A stretch of 64,000 nucleotides of DNA, taken from assembly GCA_014860575.1 (NCBI GenBank), contig JACZJK010000031.1:1-64000 (forward strand), written 5' to 3'. The translations under genes and the position numbers were made by a program. Origin of the DNA: Bacteroidales bacterium. Lineage in GTDB: Bacteria; Bacteroidota; Bacteroidia; Bacteroidales; JAAYJT01. Under the pieces are notes generated by a model. The model did no database searches and was not told where the DNA came from. It saw only the letters and a program-made list of their open reading frames with translations. Below are positions 42,073 through 50,725 of this stretch, one piece after another (position 1 is the stretch's first letter; each line of letters begins with the position of its first letter).

Positions 42073-42455
42073 GGCTCCGGGACTTGAAGTTGATTTAAAT
42101 AATCACGGATTTCACCGATCTCTTTTTCTGTCAAACTCTTCTGCGACAAAGCCCCGATCACCATCCGGCTTGCCGATCCACTGAAAAGGTTTTGAATCAT
42201 TTTATTCAGCATATCTCCCTCTATATCTTCGCGTTTAAAAGCCGGGTTGTATAAATGTGATCGCTGCGAAGTGTCACGCTGAAGCAAGCCTTTATCTGTC
42301 ATGATCTGCATGATCTTCAATGTAGTGGTGTAGCCAATATCACGGTTGGATTCGATAATCTCATGAACCTCACGGACAGTGGCCGGGCCTTTTTCCCAGA
42401 GTATTTGAAGGATTTCAAGTTCGCTTTCGGTAGGTCTGTGCTTTTTAGAATTCAT
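42069..42455 (-). CDS. BlaI/MecI-family transcriptional repressor
   Basis: 128 aa. The winged-helix domain (about 8-75) is typical: PTESELEILQILWEKGPATVREVHEII, YTTTLKIMQIMTDKGLLQRDTSQRSHLYNPAF. The C-terminal dimerisation part (LNKMIQNLFSGSASRMVIGALSQKSL) follows. It represses its own operon until cleaved by the M56 partner. Two operator copies sit immediately upstream, overlapping the promoter. Confidence 0.93.
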   Translation of the reverse strand: MNSKKHRPTESELEILQILWEKGPATVREVHEIIESNRDIGYTTTLKIMQIMTDKGLLQRDTSQRSHLYNPAFKREDIEGDMLNKMIQNLFSGSASRMVIGALSQKSLTEKEIGEIRDYLNQLQVPEP

Positions 42456-42457
42456 AG

Positions 42458-42499
42458 TACGAAGTTTTTCGTAGCAAAGATAGTACGAAAAACTTCGTA
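42458..42499 (-). promoter_or_regulatory. BlaI operator pair around the -7 box
   Basis: TACGAAGTTTTTCGTA at 42458-42473 and its exact reverse complement TACGAAAAACTTCGTA at 42484-42499 are two dyads, each with perfect 6-bp arms TACGAA/TTCGTA. Between them, on the minus strand, TATCTTTG (42481-42474) is the -7 box. Transcription should start near 42470, inside the proximal operator, 15 nt before the blaI ATG. This is a clear autorepression arrangement. Confidence 0.85.
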
Positions 42500-42681
42500 T
42501 TCAATTATTTTTTGCATTTTTTAAGAAAAATTTTCTGAATGCCTTGTAGGAAAGAGAAGTAAGATCGCGGGAATTGTACTGTTTTCAATAAATTATTTTG
42601 AAGAATTGCGAGGGAACTCAGGGATTATTAGTTATATAAGCTTGGCTTACTATGGAGTCACTATTGTTCCTGTATCACTTC

Positions 42682-43428
42682 TTACAAGTTTACAATCCAG
42701 CCTAACTTGACCAACAATGTGTTGTTAGTAAATAGCTGTCCGTTTTCGGATCTCAGATCGAAGCCAAACTGCAGTTTTTGCGAGGGTTTGATCATATAGC
42801 CGATATTGAATACCAGCCTGTTTTCAAAGCCAACTGTAGAATCCTGATAATCGAATAAAACTTCCTCAGATGCGAGAAGGAAAAATTCACCCGGATCAAG
42901 TGCCTGCCCCTGAAGCGGAACCTCAAGGCTAAAGCGGTATCTGAGCCTGAGTTTAAAGGATTCTTCCTGATAAAAGGTTTGATCGCTTCGCAAACGATGT
43001 CCAATAGTTAAATTGCGTGGGCGGGAAATAGTCGAGAATTGCTGTATAATCCGGTGCGAACCAGGATCATTGGGTTCAAAACCATATTGATAACCCAGCG
43101 ATACCCGGTTGTAAGGATTTAGCCTTTTAGTAAGGAAAAGTTGAAAATCCGTTCCATCGAAGTTACTGACCCAGATTGGCGAATCATTCACATCCCGCTC
43201 CACAAAATAGTGAAACGCTTCTATTTTCGTGTTCAGGAAATAATCCTCGTTCAGTTTGAAGTTAATAGCTAAGTCAGGCGAAAAAGCCGAGGATTTTACG
43301 AATTTTTGTGCAGGAATAACCGATGGCAAAAGGAATAAAATAAGGAACAGTAGGAGTTGATTTATTTTAAAATGAGGTGGTGGCAACTTTTCCGCTCCAC
43401 TAACAGCCAGTGATTTTGATCTTTGCAT
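42682..43428 (-). CDS. DUF2490 outer-membrane protein
   Basis: 248 aa. A long polar N-tail precedes the signal segment (INQLLLFLILFLLPSVIPAQ); a start further inside is possible but no Met lies closer to it. The rest is a beta-barrel of DUF2490 type: LAINFKLNEDYFLNTKIEAFHYFV, RVSLGYQYGFEPN, RNLTIGHRLRSDQTFYQEESFKLRLRYRFSLEVPLQG and the C-terminal VKLGWIVNL. Function of this Bacteroidota porin-like family is unknown. It lies 54 nt downstream of the PepSY-like gene, in the same direction. Confidence 0.82.
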   Translation of the reverse strand: MQRSKSLAVSGAEKLPPPHFKINQLLLFLILFLLPSVIPAQKFVKSSAFSPDLAINFKLNEDYFLNTKIEAFHYFVERDVNDSPIWVSNFDGTDFQLFLTKRLNPYNRVSLGYQYGFEPNDPGSHRIIQQFSTISRPRNLTIGHRLRSDQTFYQEESFKLRLRYRFSLEVPLQGQALDPGEFFLLASEEVLFDYQDSTVGFENRLVFNIGYMIKPSQKLQFGFDLRSENGQLFTNNTLLVKLGWIVNL

Positions 43429-43482
43429 TAGTTGTTTCAGATAATTAAGGGCTTTTCAGGTGAAACAGCAGATACTTGAATT

Positions 43483-44061
43483 TTAGAAGTCGAAATTAAA
43501 GTTAGGAGATAAATAAATTTCGCGCTGCATGATCAATTCTCCCTCACTGCTGAATAGCATCTCCCAGAGTTTATTTTCTTCATGGGTGACACCATGAAAC
43601 TCAATCTCATATCTGATGGTAATTCCTTCTTCTTCGTTTTCATCAATGAAATCTTCAAGATCATCTTCGTCCCCAGTTGCTTGTTCCTGAATTTTCTGGA
43701 TCTTGTATGTTTGAAAATGATCATCGAAATACGAAAGAATAACTAAGCTGGTTGATTTGGGCATTTCGGATAGTTCTATCTTTTTTTCAACATCCACAAT
43801 CAGCCCTGAGGTGTCAAACTTCACACTATAATCATGGCTCTCCCACCTGAACTTTGCTTCATAGCTATTTACTGCTGGGGTGGTTTCAAAGTACCATTTT
43901 GCTGTCCTGATATCCTCAAATGCATCTTTCAACCACTTCCTGGCTCTTTTTGGCACATCCTTTTCAGATATTCTCTTTTCCTGTTCATACTTCACCTGAC
44001 CCATCATTGTTAAACTCAGGGTCATAAGCATCAGGAATAGAATCAGTCTTTTCGTTTTCAT
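43483..44061 (-). CDS. Secreted PepSY-like protein of unknown function
   Basis: 192 aa with signal peptide (LILFLMLMTLSLTMMGQ). The mature part has PepSY-like elements (EKDVPKRARKWLKDAFEDIRTAKWYFE ... YEAKFRWESHDYSVKFDTSGLIVDVEKKIE and a second EEGITIRYEIEFHG ... KLWEMLFSSEGELI), separated by a very acidic linker (ATGDEDDLEDFIDENEEE). PepSY-like secreted proteins are common in Bacteroidota; they may bind or inhibit peptidases. A -7 box TAATTTTG lies at 44081-44088 on the minus strand, 20 nt before the start. Confidence 0.65.
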   Translation of the reverse strand: MKTKRLILFLMLMTLSLTMMGQVKYEQEKRISEKDVPKRARKWLKDAFEDIRTAKWYFETTPAVNSYEAKFRWESHDYSVKFDTSGLIVDVEKKIELSEMPKSTSLVILSYFDDHFQTYKIQKIQEQATGDEDDLEDFIDENEEEGITIRYEIEFHGVTHEENKLWEMLFSSEGELIMQREIYLSPNFNFDF

Positions 44062-44305
44062 ATGATTATTTTAAACACACCAAAATTAGCTTTTTAGTTT
44101 TAGTAATCATTAAACAGGAGTTTGATTGCATCAGATCTGAGTCCTCAGAGTATTTTTTAAAAACAAATTACCCTAAACAGCATTATTGATAGCATAGAAG
44201 GTAAGCCGGGTATGCGTTGTCTCTAATGTTTATGAATTTATTTTCTGAACATTGAAACACCCTAAAATGTTATCAAAGCAACTCTTCCAATGCTAAAAAA
44301 ATCTC

Positions 44306-44791
44306 ATGCAAGAACCTAAAATTCTTTACGACCGGCTTGATAAGCGCATTACCTCATGGATGTCAAAATATGGCCTTGTGCTGTTGCGACTGAGTATCGG
44401 GATTGTTTTCTTCTGGTTCGGGATCCTGAAGTTCTTTTCCGGCCTCAGTCCGGCACAGGACCTCGCTATCCGCACTGTTGATGTATTGGCATTTGGTCTG
44501 ATCCCGGGAAGCATCTCTATTCATATTCTCGCTGTATGGGAAGTGCTTATCGGAATAGGCTTGCTCACCGGTATTTACATGCGCGTTACCCTTTTCCTGC
44601 TCTTTCTGCAAATGATCGGAACCATGTCACCGGTTTTTCTTTTCCCCGCCGAAGTGTTTACAAGAATTCCGTATGCTCCCACTCTCGAAGGGCAATATAT
44701 AATTAAAAACCTCGTGATCATTAGCGCAGGCTTTGTGCTGGGGGCTACCGTAAGCAAGGAGAAACCCAGGATTGTGGAAGCAAAAAAATGA
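44306..44791 (+). CDS. DoxX-like membrane protein
   Basis: 161 aa with four TM helices (GLVLLRLSIGIVFFWFGILKFFSG, ILAVWEVLIGIGLLTGIY, VTLFLLFLQMIGTMSPVFLFP, NLVIISAGFVLGATV). The RLSIGIVFFWFGILKF start and the central WEVLIGIGLLTGI are typical of the DoxX/DoxD family, membrane proteins linked to redox balance and thiosulfate or quinone metabolism. The substrate is unknown here. The next gene is a di-haem cytochrome c peroxidase in the same direction, 93 nt downstream. Confidence 0.82.
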   Translation: MQEPKILYDRLDKRITSWMSKYGLVLLRLSIGIVFFWFGILKFFSGLSPAQDLAIRTVDVLAFGLIPGSISIHILAVWEVLIGIGLLTGIYMRVTLFLLFLQMIGTMSPVFLFPAEVFTRIPYAPTLEGQYIIKNLVIISAGFVLGATVSKEKPRIVEAKK

Positions 44792-44870
44792 TGTGACCTG
44801 TATTGAACTCCTTACAGTGAAATACAACCTGAAGTCATCAGTCAAAGCCATGGGTCTCACAAAGATTCGT

Positions 44871-44878
44871 TAACTTTG
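44871..44878 (+). promoter_or_regulatory. -7 box giving a near-leaderless transcript
   Basis: TAACTTTG ends 7 nt before ATG 44885, the same geometry as at 16418-16432. The transcript should start 2-4 nt before the start codon. Confidence 0.5.
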
Positions 44879-44884
44879 CTCATC

Positions 44885-46045
44885 ATGAATCACAACAAAA
44901 TATTCCTCTTCCTGGCTTCGCTCATTTTCCTGTTGCTATTTGCTCTGTGCGGCAAGGATAACGATGATCCTGTTTACGACCCAACACCTTACGAGATTGA
45001 AATTCCCAGGTTTTTCCCTAACAAACTTAACATTCCTGATGATAATCCAATGACGGTTGAAGGTGTGGAACTTGGCCGCTATCTCTTTTACGATGGCCGT
45101 CTCTCGGGTCGGACCCATGCCGATTCGCTGATGAGTTGCGGCACCTGCCATATTCAATCGCGGTCTTTTGTTTGCGGCATTGAACATCCGAAATTTACCG
45201 GTGGAAAAACTTTCGGCTTGACCGGTATTCCGACTCCGCACAATATGATGCCACTCATCAATAAGGTTTTCAACCACAACGGTTATCTCTGGAATGGTTT
45301 GATCCACGAAAGCAATAGCGATACTTCACGAAGACAGCTCGAAGACCTGGTGTGGATGGGCGTTGTAGCCCCACATGAAATGCACGGCGACACCAACCGT
45401 ACCGTTGCATTAATCCAAAGCATTCCGGGTTACCCTGAACTCTTTTTCAAGGCTTTCGGTTCGGAAACTGTAACTATGGTAAACATTGGCAAGGCTATTG
45501 CCCAGTTTATGCGAACACTGATTTCGGCAAACTCAAAGTTTGATCGCTATTTGCGTGGCGAGGAACAGTTAAGCCAGGATGAACTCAGCGGTTATGAGCT
45601 TTTTATGACCGAAGAAGGCGCTGATTGTTTTCATTGCCATGGGGGTAGCGGTGTGCCGCTTTTTACCACGAATCTTTATTACAACAACGGTAAAGACACC
45701 GTTTTTGATGATCCCCGCGATCGCTACTCCATCACAGGCGATCCGAATGACAAGGGCGCTTACCGGGCTCCTACCCTGAGAAACATCGAACTAACAGCGC
45801 CTTACATGCACGATGGCCGGTTCGCAACACTTGAGGAAGTAATTGATTTTTACTCTCATGATGTGAAACTTTCCCCTTATGTGCACCCGCTTATGCACCA
45901 TGTTAACAACGGTGGCGTTCAACTTACACCAAAGAAAAAACAGGATTTGCTTGCTTTTATCAGAACCCTGCGAGACGACGAGTTTCTTACCAATCCCGCT
46001 TTTTCTAAACCTGCAACCTTCCCTGATGGTTCGCAACAAGAATAG
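44885..46045 (+). CDS. Di-haem cytochrome c peroxidase (MauG/CcpA family), lipoprotein
   Basis: 386 aa from ATG 44885; the in-frame TTG at 44876 lies inside the -7 box. The N-terminus IFLFLASLIFLLLFALCGKD looks like a lipoprotein signal with Cys22. Two haem c sites are visible: CGTCH at 85-89 in the N-terminal domain and CFHCH at about 252-256 in the second domain. The distal ligand regions HNMMPLINKVFNHNGYLWNG and YMHDGRFATLEEVIDFY are also conserved. It reduces hydrogen peroxide in the periplasm with electrons from a cytochrome or quinol, or oxidises other substrates as MauG relatives do. Confidence 0.92.
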   Translation: MNHNKIFLFLASLIFLLLFALCGKDNDDPVYDPTPYEIEIPRFFPNKLNIPDDNPMTVEGVELGRYLFYDGRLSGRTHADSLMSCGTCHIQSRSFVCGIEHPKFTGGKTFGLTGIPTPHNMMPLINKVFNHNGYLWNGLIHESNSDTSRRQLEDLVWMGVVAPHEMHGDTNRTVALIQSIPGYPELFFKAFGSETVTMVNIGKAIAQFMRTLISANSKFDRYLRGEEQLSQDELSGYELFMTEEGADCFHCHGGSGVPLFTTNLYYNNGKDTVFDDPRDRYSITGDPNDKGAYRAPTLRNIELTAPYMHDGRFATLEEVIDFYSHDVKLSPYVHPLMHHVNNGGVQLTPKKKQDLLAFIRTLRDDEFLTNPAFSKPATFPDGSQQE

Positions 46046-46238
46046 TGATGCTGTAATACAGTGTAGCAGTTTAGCAGTATGGCATAATGAAGTAGTGGAG
46101 TGATGGAGTAATGAAGGGATGGATTAATAGTTCAAAATTCCAGATTTAAGATTCGTAAATCTCAAATGACAGCTAATTTGAAGTTGAATCTTAGACTTTG
46201 AGCTTTGAACTTTGGATTTTGGATTTTGGGCTTGGAGT
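46046..46238. repeat. Repeat-rich spacer
   Basis: Contains tgatgctgtaatacag (46046-46061, also at 13998-14013), runs of gtagtggagtgatggagtaa, and gattcgtaaatct plus ttgaactttggattttgg strings. It is the reverse-complement counterpart of the spacer at 6009-6200. No gene. Confidence 0.55.
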
Positions 46239-47069
46239 TTAAACAGCTTTTGGTTCGAACCAAACCGGTTTTCTTTCAAGCTGCTCGACATCCCTGAGGA
46301 CTTCGCGGATGTAACGAAACAACTTTCCTCCGTGCGAACCATCTACGGCACGGTGGTCAATGGCAGTACCAAGCCAAAGCACACGACGCGGAACAACTTG
46401 CCCCTCAACTACCCAGGGCCTCATGTTTACACCGCCGAGGATCATCACAAACGAAACATTGGATATTGGAAAAAGCGCTGGAAAACCGGCATCAAGGCCA
46501 AGGCTGCCGATATTTGAGATCATAAACGAGCCGAAGCTGCTGGCCGAAAGCCCCCAGGCAGGAATGGAGATGCCCATGTCAATGGACAGAACTTTCAGAA
46601 ACCTGAAAATCCAGCCGCGGAAAGGCCAGGGAATACCTGCCAGGATTCCCTTCATCTTCATGGTTTTGTTTTCTGTTCCTTTTCGCGAATCGCGGATATT
46701 TTCCATAAGCAAATCGGCAAGTTCAGCAAGGGTCAAAGTATCTGCATCGGTCACCTTAATGGAACTCATCTGCTGATCGCGCAACAACACGCTGATGCTT
46801 GCATCAATGGTTGGTCGTGGGATGACTTTTCCGCGGCTGACATAAACGTTCAGCTCAGGGACATCTTGCTTTAAAGCCCTGGCAATGATAAGTGTAAATA
46901 CGTGTGTAAGGGTGATACGAAGGCCCTCTTTGCGCTTGCGGTTGATATAATCCTCAATTTCTGTTACATCAATCTCAACCGAACCAAGGATTTTGGCATC
47001 GGTAGGTTTTTTGTAAACGCTTGCGGCTACGCGGCGCCAGTTATTGTTCAATTCGTTAGTTTGTTGCAT
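46239..47069 (-). CDS. Stand-alone 2-oxoacid dehydrogenase E2 acyltransferase domain
   Basis: 276 aa. Only the catalytic CoA-acyltransferase domain is present: KILGSVEIDVTEIEDYI, LTHVFTLIIARALKQDVPELNVYV, SSFGSFMISNIGSLGLDAGFPALFP and the active-site TAIDHRAVDGSHGGKLF (canonical DHRxxDG, His and Asp intact). No lipoyl or E1-binding domain precedes it, and no E1 or E3 genes are nearby. It is therefore unlikely to serve a regular dehydrogenase complex; a free acyltransferase role is inferred, substrate unknown. Confidence 0.85.
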   Translation of the reverse strand: MQQTNELNNNWRRVAASVYKKPTDAKILGSVEIDVTEIEDYINRKRKEGLRITLTHVFTLIIARALKQDVPELNVYVSRGKVIPRPTIDASISVLLRDQQMSSIKVTDADTLTLAELADLLMENIRDSRKGTENKTMKMKGILAGIPWPFRGWIFRFLKVLSIDMGISIPAWGLSASSFGSFMISNIGSLGLDAGFPALFPISNVSFVMILGGVNMRPWVVEGQVVPRRVLWLGTAIDHRAVDGSHGGKLFRYIREVLRDVEQLERKPVWFEPKAV

Positions 47070-47108
47070 GCAGGACTGGGTGATAAATATTTGTCAAAAA
47101 TAAGGTTT

Positions 47109-47951
47109 TCAGAGCAAACACAAATCATGCACTTCTTCCATGACTTTATCCTGTTTTCTGGGATCAAGGTGAAGCAGGTCGAGAAGGTGTGGTTTTTGGC
47201 AAAGTTCACTGCATAACAATACTCCCGCTTCAAGCAGTATTTGTTTTTGTTTAGCGGCAAGTCCGGTTATTACTGTAATGGGTAATAATCCTGCTTTTTC
47301 AATCATTTCTTTTAGGCTGTCCTTATGAGGGAAATCCCAACCCACAAGTTTGAGCCCAGCACAAATACCGTATTCTTCCGCATCACCCGAAAAACGTGTA
47401 TTGGTGACCACCCATCCCTCAAAATCAATATTTTCATTTCGCTGATCCGATCGCCATACACTTTCAATATCATTGAACCGCGACCGGATATACAAAGGAA
47501 CATGCACATTGCAGATTTTTCCTTGCGTATTATGGTATTTGCACTCAACCATCACTATAACGTTATCCTTCTGAGCGACTACATCAACTTCATGTCTGAC
47601 ACATTTTCCCCGAATCGTTTTGCTGACTTCCACGGCATAACCCTGTTTTATGAAAACCTCAGCAACCAGGCGTTCGAAAGGAAATCCTGTTGGCCCAAGT
47701 TCCATAATTGCTCTCTTGAGGCTGTAACGGGCCGCATTGGATCTCACTCTTTTGCGGAGTATCTGAAAAGCCATGTCGTATATTTGCCTGGTCGTAATGC
47801 CGTCACGCATATATGAATACACTTCAGTGACTATGGCATCCACCAGCGCCTGCGGCGCTCCTGACCGATGCAGGGAATTCCTCAACTTTTCTTCTGAGAA
47901 GTCCTGCTCTTCGCCGGAAGCTTTGATAATTTTAAACTTCTTGTTGCTCAT
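47109..47951 (-). CDS. ATP-cone plus Mrr-like endonuclease fusion
   Basis: 280 aa. The N-terminal ATP-cone (about 5-88: IIKASGEEQDFSEEKLRNSLHRSGAP ... RKRVRSNAARYSLKRAI) is the nucleotide-sensing module of ribonucleotide reductases and NrdR. A PD-(D/E)xK nuclease domain (about 90-190) follows with FERLVAEVFIKQGY, the catalytic HEVDVVAQKDNVIVMVECKYHNTQGK (D...E-x-K) and EGWVVTNTRFSGDAEEYG. A helical C-terminus ends the protein. This fusion suggests a nuclease gated by ATP/dATP level, perhaps in DNA quality control or defence; that is inference. It is divergent from the next gene, with promoter boxes 48025-48032 and 48076-48083. Confidence 0.82.
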   Translation of the reverse strand: MSNKKFKIIKASGEEQDFSEEKLRNSLHRSGAPQALVDAIVTEVYSYMRDGITTRQIYDMAFQILRKRVRSNAARYSLKRAIMELGPTGFPFERLVAEVFIKQGYAVEVSKTIRGKCVRHEVDVVAQKDNVIVMVECKYHNTQGKICNVHVPLYIRSRFNDIESVWRSDQRNENIDFEGWVVTNTRFSGDAEEYGICAGLKLVGWDFPHKDSLKEMIEKAGLLPITVITGLAAKQKQILLEAGVLLCSELCQKPHLLDLLHLDPRKQDKVMEEVHDLCLL

Positions 47952-48024
47952 TAGTTACAGGTAATTGTGGGGATTTATCTTGATGAACACAACAAAACGG
48001 GACTAAACTACACGGATCAGGATG

Positions 48025-48083
48025 CAAATTTATCGAAATTTAGCACGTTCAGGATTATGAAAAGCGGTGTTTGTTTAGCTTTG
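48025..48083. promoter_or_regulatory. Divergent -7 boxes
   Basis: Minus-strand TAAATTTG (48032-48025) points to the ATP-cone nuclease gene with a leader of about 70 nt. Plus-strand TAGCTTTG (48076-48083) points to the 299-aa repeat gene with a leader of about 22 nt. Confidence 0.45.
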
Positions 48084-48108
48084 CAGAAAATGAGTAAATA
48101 AAACTACT

Positions 48109-49008
48109 ATGCCTCAACGGAAATCAATCGCCCTTTACCGAAAGAACCTCCTTGCAATGCCTGGCAATAAAAGACAACATGAAGCCTGGCTTTATAGCCA
48201 CAGTGAGTTTAATGCAAAAGGAAACCTGACCGAACAGTCAGTTTACACGCAGGATGGTGCTCTTGTTGAGCGAATTATCAATGAGTATGATGCAAACGAC
48301 TTTTTGATCAACGAAAAATACATGGCCGATGCTAATGAAACTTCGGAAGAGAAATCATTTGAACGCGATGAAAAAGGTTTGATATTAAGGGAGTTTAAAC
48401 ACTATATTGATGATTCCGTTGATACAACCACCTACCAATATGACAACCAGTATCGTATTATCAGTAAAGTTACTGTAAACGATGAAGGGGAAATTGAGCA
48501 AAAAGTATTCAATGAATACAGGGATGATTTTTTGGTAAAAACACAGATCTTCGATGGTGAAAACAAGCTGTTGCAACTCGACGAATTCAAATACGACGAA
48601 AAAGGAAACTCCGTTGAACATAGAAAAGTTGACAACGAAAGCGGTACAAACGCTTTTATTGTAACCAGCTATAACAGTCTTGGACGCAAAAAGGAAGAAA
48701 TCACCTACGATGAAGACGGCGATATAATCAGCGAAACCTCCTATGCTGAAGATGAAAAAGGCCGGCTGCTCAACATTATAGAAGAGAGCAGCGAAAAAGA
48801 TGTCGCTATTAAATTTACCTATGATGAGCAGGACAATATCATCCAACAGGAAGAAATCAGCAACCAGGGCAAACAACTGGTTTCAGTGAAAAGGGAATTT
48901 GATAAGGAAAACAACCTGATCCGAAGCGAAGTATATATTGATGGCCAGGGTCAGACCCTGCCACAGCATTATGAAGTAAACGTTGAATATACATTCTACG
49001 AAGATTAA
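48109..49008 (+). CDS. Acidic YD-like repeat protein of unknown function
   Basis: 299 aa, no signal peptide. The chain consists of about twelve units of 20-24 residues around the pattern YD(e)xDnIixex.y(d) (YDANDFLINEKYMADA, YDNQYRIISKVTVNDEGEIEQ, YDEKGNSVEHRKV, YDEDGDIISETSY, YDEQDNIIQQEEI). The units resemble YD/MORN-like beta repeats, but it lacks the secretion signal and toxin domain of Rhs proteins. It is very acidic. The absence of export signals is odd for this kind of repeat. No function assigned. Confidence 0.75.
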   Translation: MPQRKSIALYRKNLLAMPGNKRQHEAWLYSHSEFNAKGNLTEQSVYTQDGALVERIINEYDANDFLINEKYMADANETSEEKSFERDEKGLILREFKHYIDDSVDTTTYQYDNQYRIISKVTVNDEGEIEQKVFNEYRDDFLVKTQIFDGENKLLQLDEFKYDEKGNSVEHRKVDNESGTNAFIVTSYNSLGRKKEEITYDEDGDIISETSYAEDEKGRLLNIIEESSEKDVAIKFTYDEQDNIIQQEEISNQGKQLVSVKREFDKENNLIRSEVYIDGQGQTLPQHYEVNVEYTFYED

Positions 49009-49121
49009 ACATTTCAAAATTCAATTGTTATTCCTCTCCCAAAGTTATAGGAATTATTATTCATGATGCTACATTCGTCAATCGTCATTCTACATTCGTA
49101 AATCTAAAATCTCAAACACTC

Positions 49122-50453
49122 CTACCCCACTACCACCTTTTTCCTCCAGTTCCCTTTCAGGTAATAAATCCATGAGAACCCGGCTCCAATTGCCCAGCCC
49201 AGCGGGATAGCCCACCAGATTCCGGCAACTCCCATTTGGCGCGATAGCCACCATGAAGCAGGGATTCGAATCACCCAAAGAGCAAACAGGGTGATAAACA
49301 TTGGAATGAGTGTAGCCCCGGCGCCGCGCAGCAAACCGCCTATCACAAACATGGCAGAAAAAACAACATAAAAGGAGCAAACGATCAGTAAATATTCCGC
49401 GCCAATGTCTATTACAACCGGATCGGAAGTAAACATACCCATAAGCTGGTGGCGGAAAAGAATGACTACCAGTGTGACTATTAATGAAACAAAAGAAGAC
49501 ATTTTTAAAGTGGCTACCAGGCCGGCGTAAACACGTTCAGGCTTTTTGGCGCCGAGGTTCTGACCCACATAAGTTGACAATGCAGCGCCAAAATTCATTG
49601 ATGCCAGCGCGGCAAGTGAATCAATCCGCAACGCTACGCTGTATGCGGCTACCGTATCGGTTCCAAAATCATTTACGATCCTGAACAAGGCCAGCATCCC
49701 CAGCGAGACAAAGGTTTGCTGCAAGCCGGAAGGAAGGCCTATATGAAGACTTTTCTTAAAAATCAACCAGTCGAACTCAAGTTTCCGCCATGAAAGGTTA
49801 AAGACAGCGTGGGTCCGGTTCAAATAAATGATGGCCGAGATGAATGCACCCCCTTGCGAAATAATGGTAGCATAGGCAGCACCGGCAATTCCCCATTTAA
49901 AAACCACGATAAAGAGAAGATCAAGGGCAATATTGGTGATGGTGGCAATCACCAAAAAATACAATGGGGTTTTTGAATCGCCCAAACCTCGCAAAATAGC
50001 GCTGGTAGCGCTGAATCCAAAAAACAGTATGATCCCGCCCATGTAAACATTAAAATACAACAAGGCTTGTGGTAACACATCCTCAGGGAGTCGTATAAGC
50101 TGAAAAATTGCTTTACTGAAAATTATACCTAATGCCGTGATCACAATAGAAGAAAAAAACAAAAACACCCACATTGTATCAATGGCACGGCGCACATTGT
50201 TTATGTCCTTCGCCCCAAAGTACTGCGCTATAATAATGGTTGAGCCCGATGCAATGCCGATTACAAATGAGATGAGCATAAAAAGCAAAGGGAATGAGGC
50301 GCCAACGGCTGCCAATGCTTCTTTTCCGAGGAAATTCCCTACGATAATGCTATCCACTACGTTGTAAAGTTGCTGGAATACATTGCCAATGAGCATTGGC
50401 GTGGCAAATTGCAAAATGAGAGCGGAAGGTTTTCCTTCAGTTAAATCTTTCAT
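49122..50453 (-). CDS. MATE family efflux transporter
   Basis: 443 aa with twelve TM helices in two six-helix halves. The MATE pattern PMLIGNVFQQLYNVVDSIIVGNFLGKEALAAVGASFPLLF, and its equivalent in the second half GLQQTFVSLGMLALFRIVNDFG, are intact. It exports cationic drugs or metabolites in exchange for Na+ or H+. It is a single gene, divergent from the carotenoid operon across a 270-nt spacer. Confidence 0.93.
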   Translation of the reverse strand: MKDLTEGKPSALILQFATPMLIGNVFQQLYNVVDSIIVGNFLGKEALAAVGASFPLLFMLISFVIGIASGSTIIIAQYFGAKDINNVRRAIDTMWVFLFFSSIVITALGIIFSKAIFQLIRLPEDVLPQALLYFNVYMGGIILFFGFSATSAILRGLGDSKTPLYFLVIATITNIALDLLFIVVFKWGIAGAAYATIISQGGAFISAIIYLNRTHAVFNLSWRKLEFDWLIFKKSLHIGLPSGLQQTFVSLGMLALFRIVNDFGTDTVAAYSVALRIDSLAALASMNFGAALSTYVGQNLGAKKPERVYAGLVATLKMSSFVSLIVTLVVILFRHQLMGMFTSDPVVIDIGAEYLLIVCSFYVVFSAMFVIGGLLRGAGATLIPMFITLFALWVIRIPASWWLSRQMGVAGIWWAIPLGWAIGAGFSWIYYLKGNWRKKVVVG

Positions 50454-50579
50454 TCAATCGGTAGCTAGGCTGAGTTTCTTAGAAACAAAATTATACGGAA
50501 ATTGTTACACGTCCATAATTTATAATTCACTGCCTTTAAATATACCCGGCAAACCATGAAACTGACGCGGGTGAAGGAA

Positions 50580-50645
50580 TAAGATAAAATTAACTCTAAA
50601 CTCTCTAAACATCCTAAACACTCTAAACTCTCTAAACACTTCCTA
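50580..50645. repeat. ctctaaac/catcctaaac tandem string
   Basis: Degenerate units aactctctaaacatcctaaa and cactctaaactctctaaac. The same family occurs in reverse at 13622-13662. Non-coding spacer between the MATE and carotenoid genes. Confidence 0.55.
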
Positions 50646-50725
50646 AACAAATTCAGGCTTTCCAGTGTTTAGCATTTCTACTGATCTGTTGAACAAAAAC
50701 AAATTATATTCTTACCCGCCTAGCC

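Noticed and set aside
48385-48876. 163-aa hydrophobic open frame antisense to the YD-like repeat gene
   Set aside because: It mirrors the acidic repeat codons (GAA/GAT read as TTC/ATC); a shadow frame.
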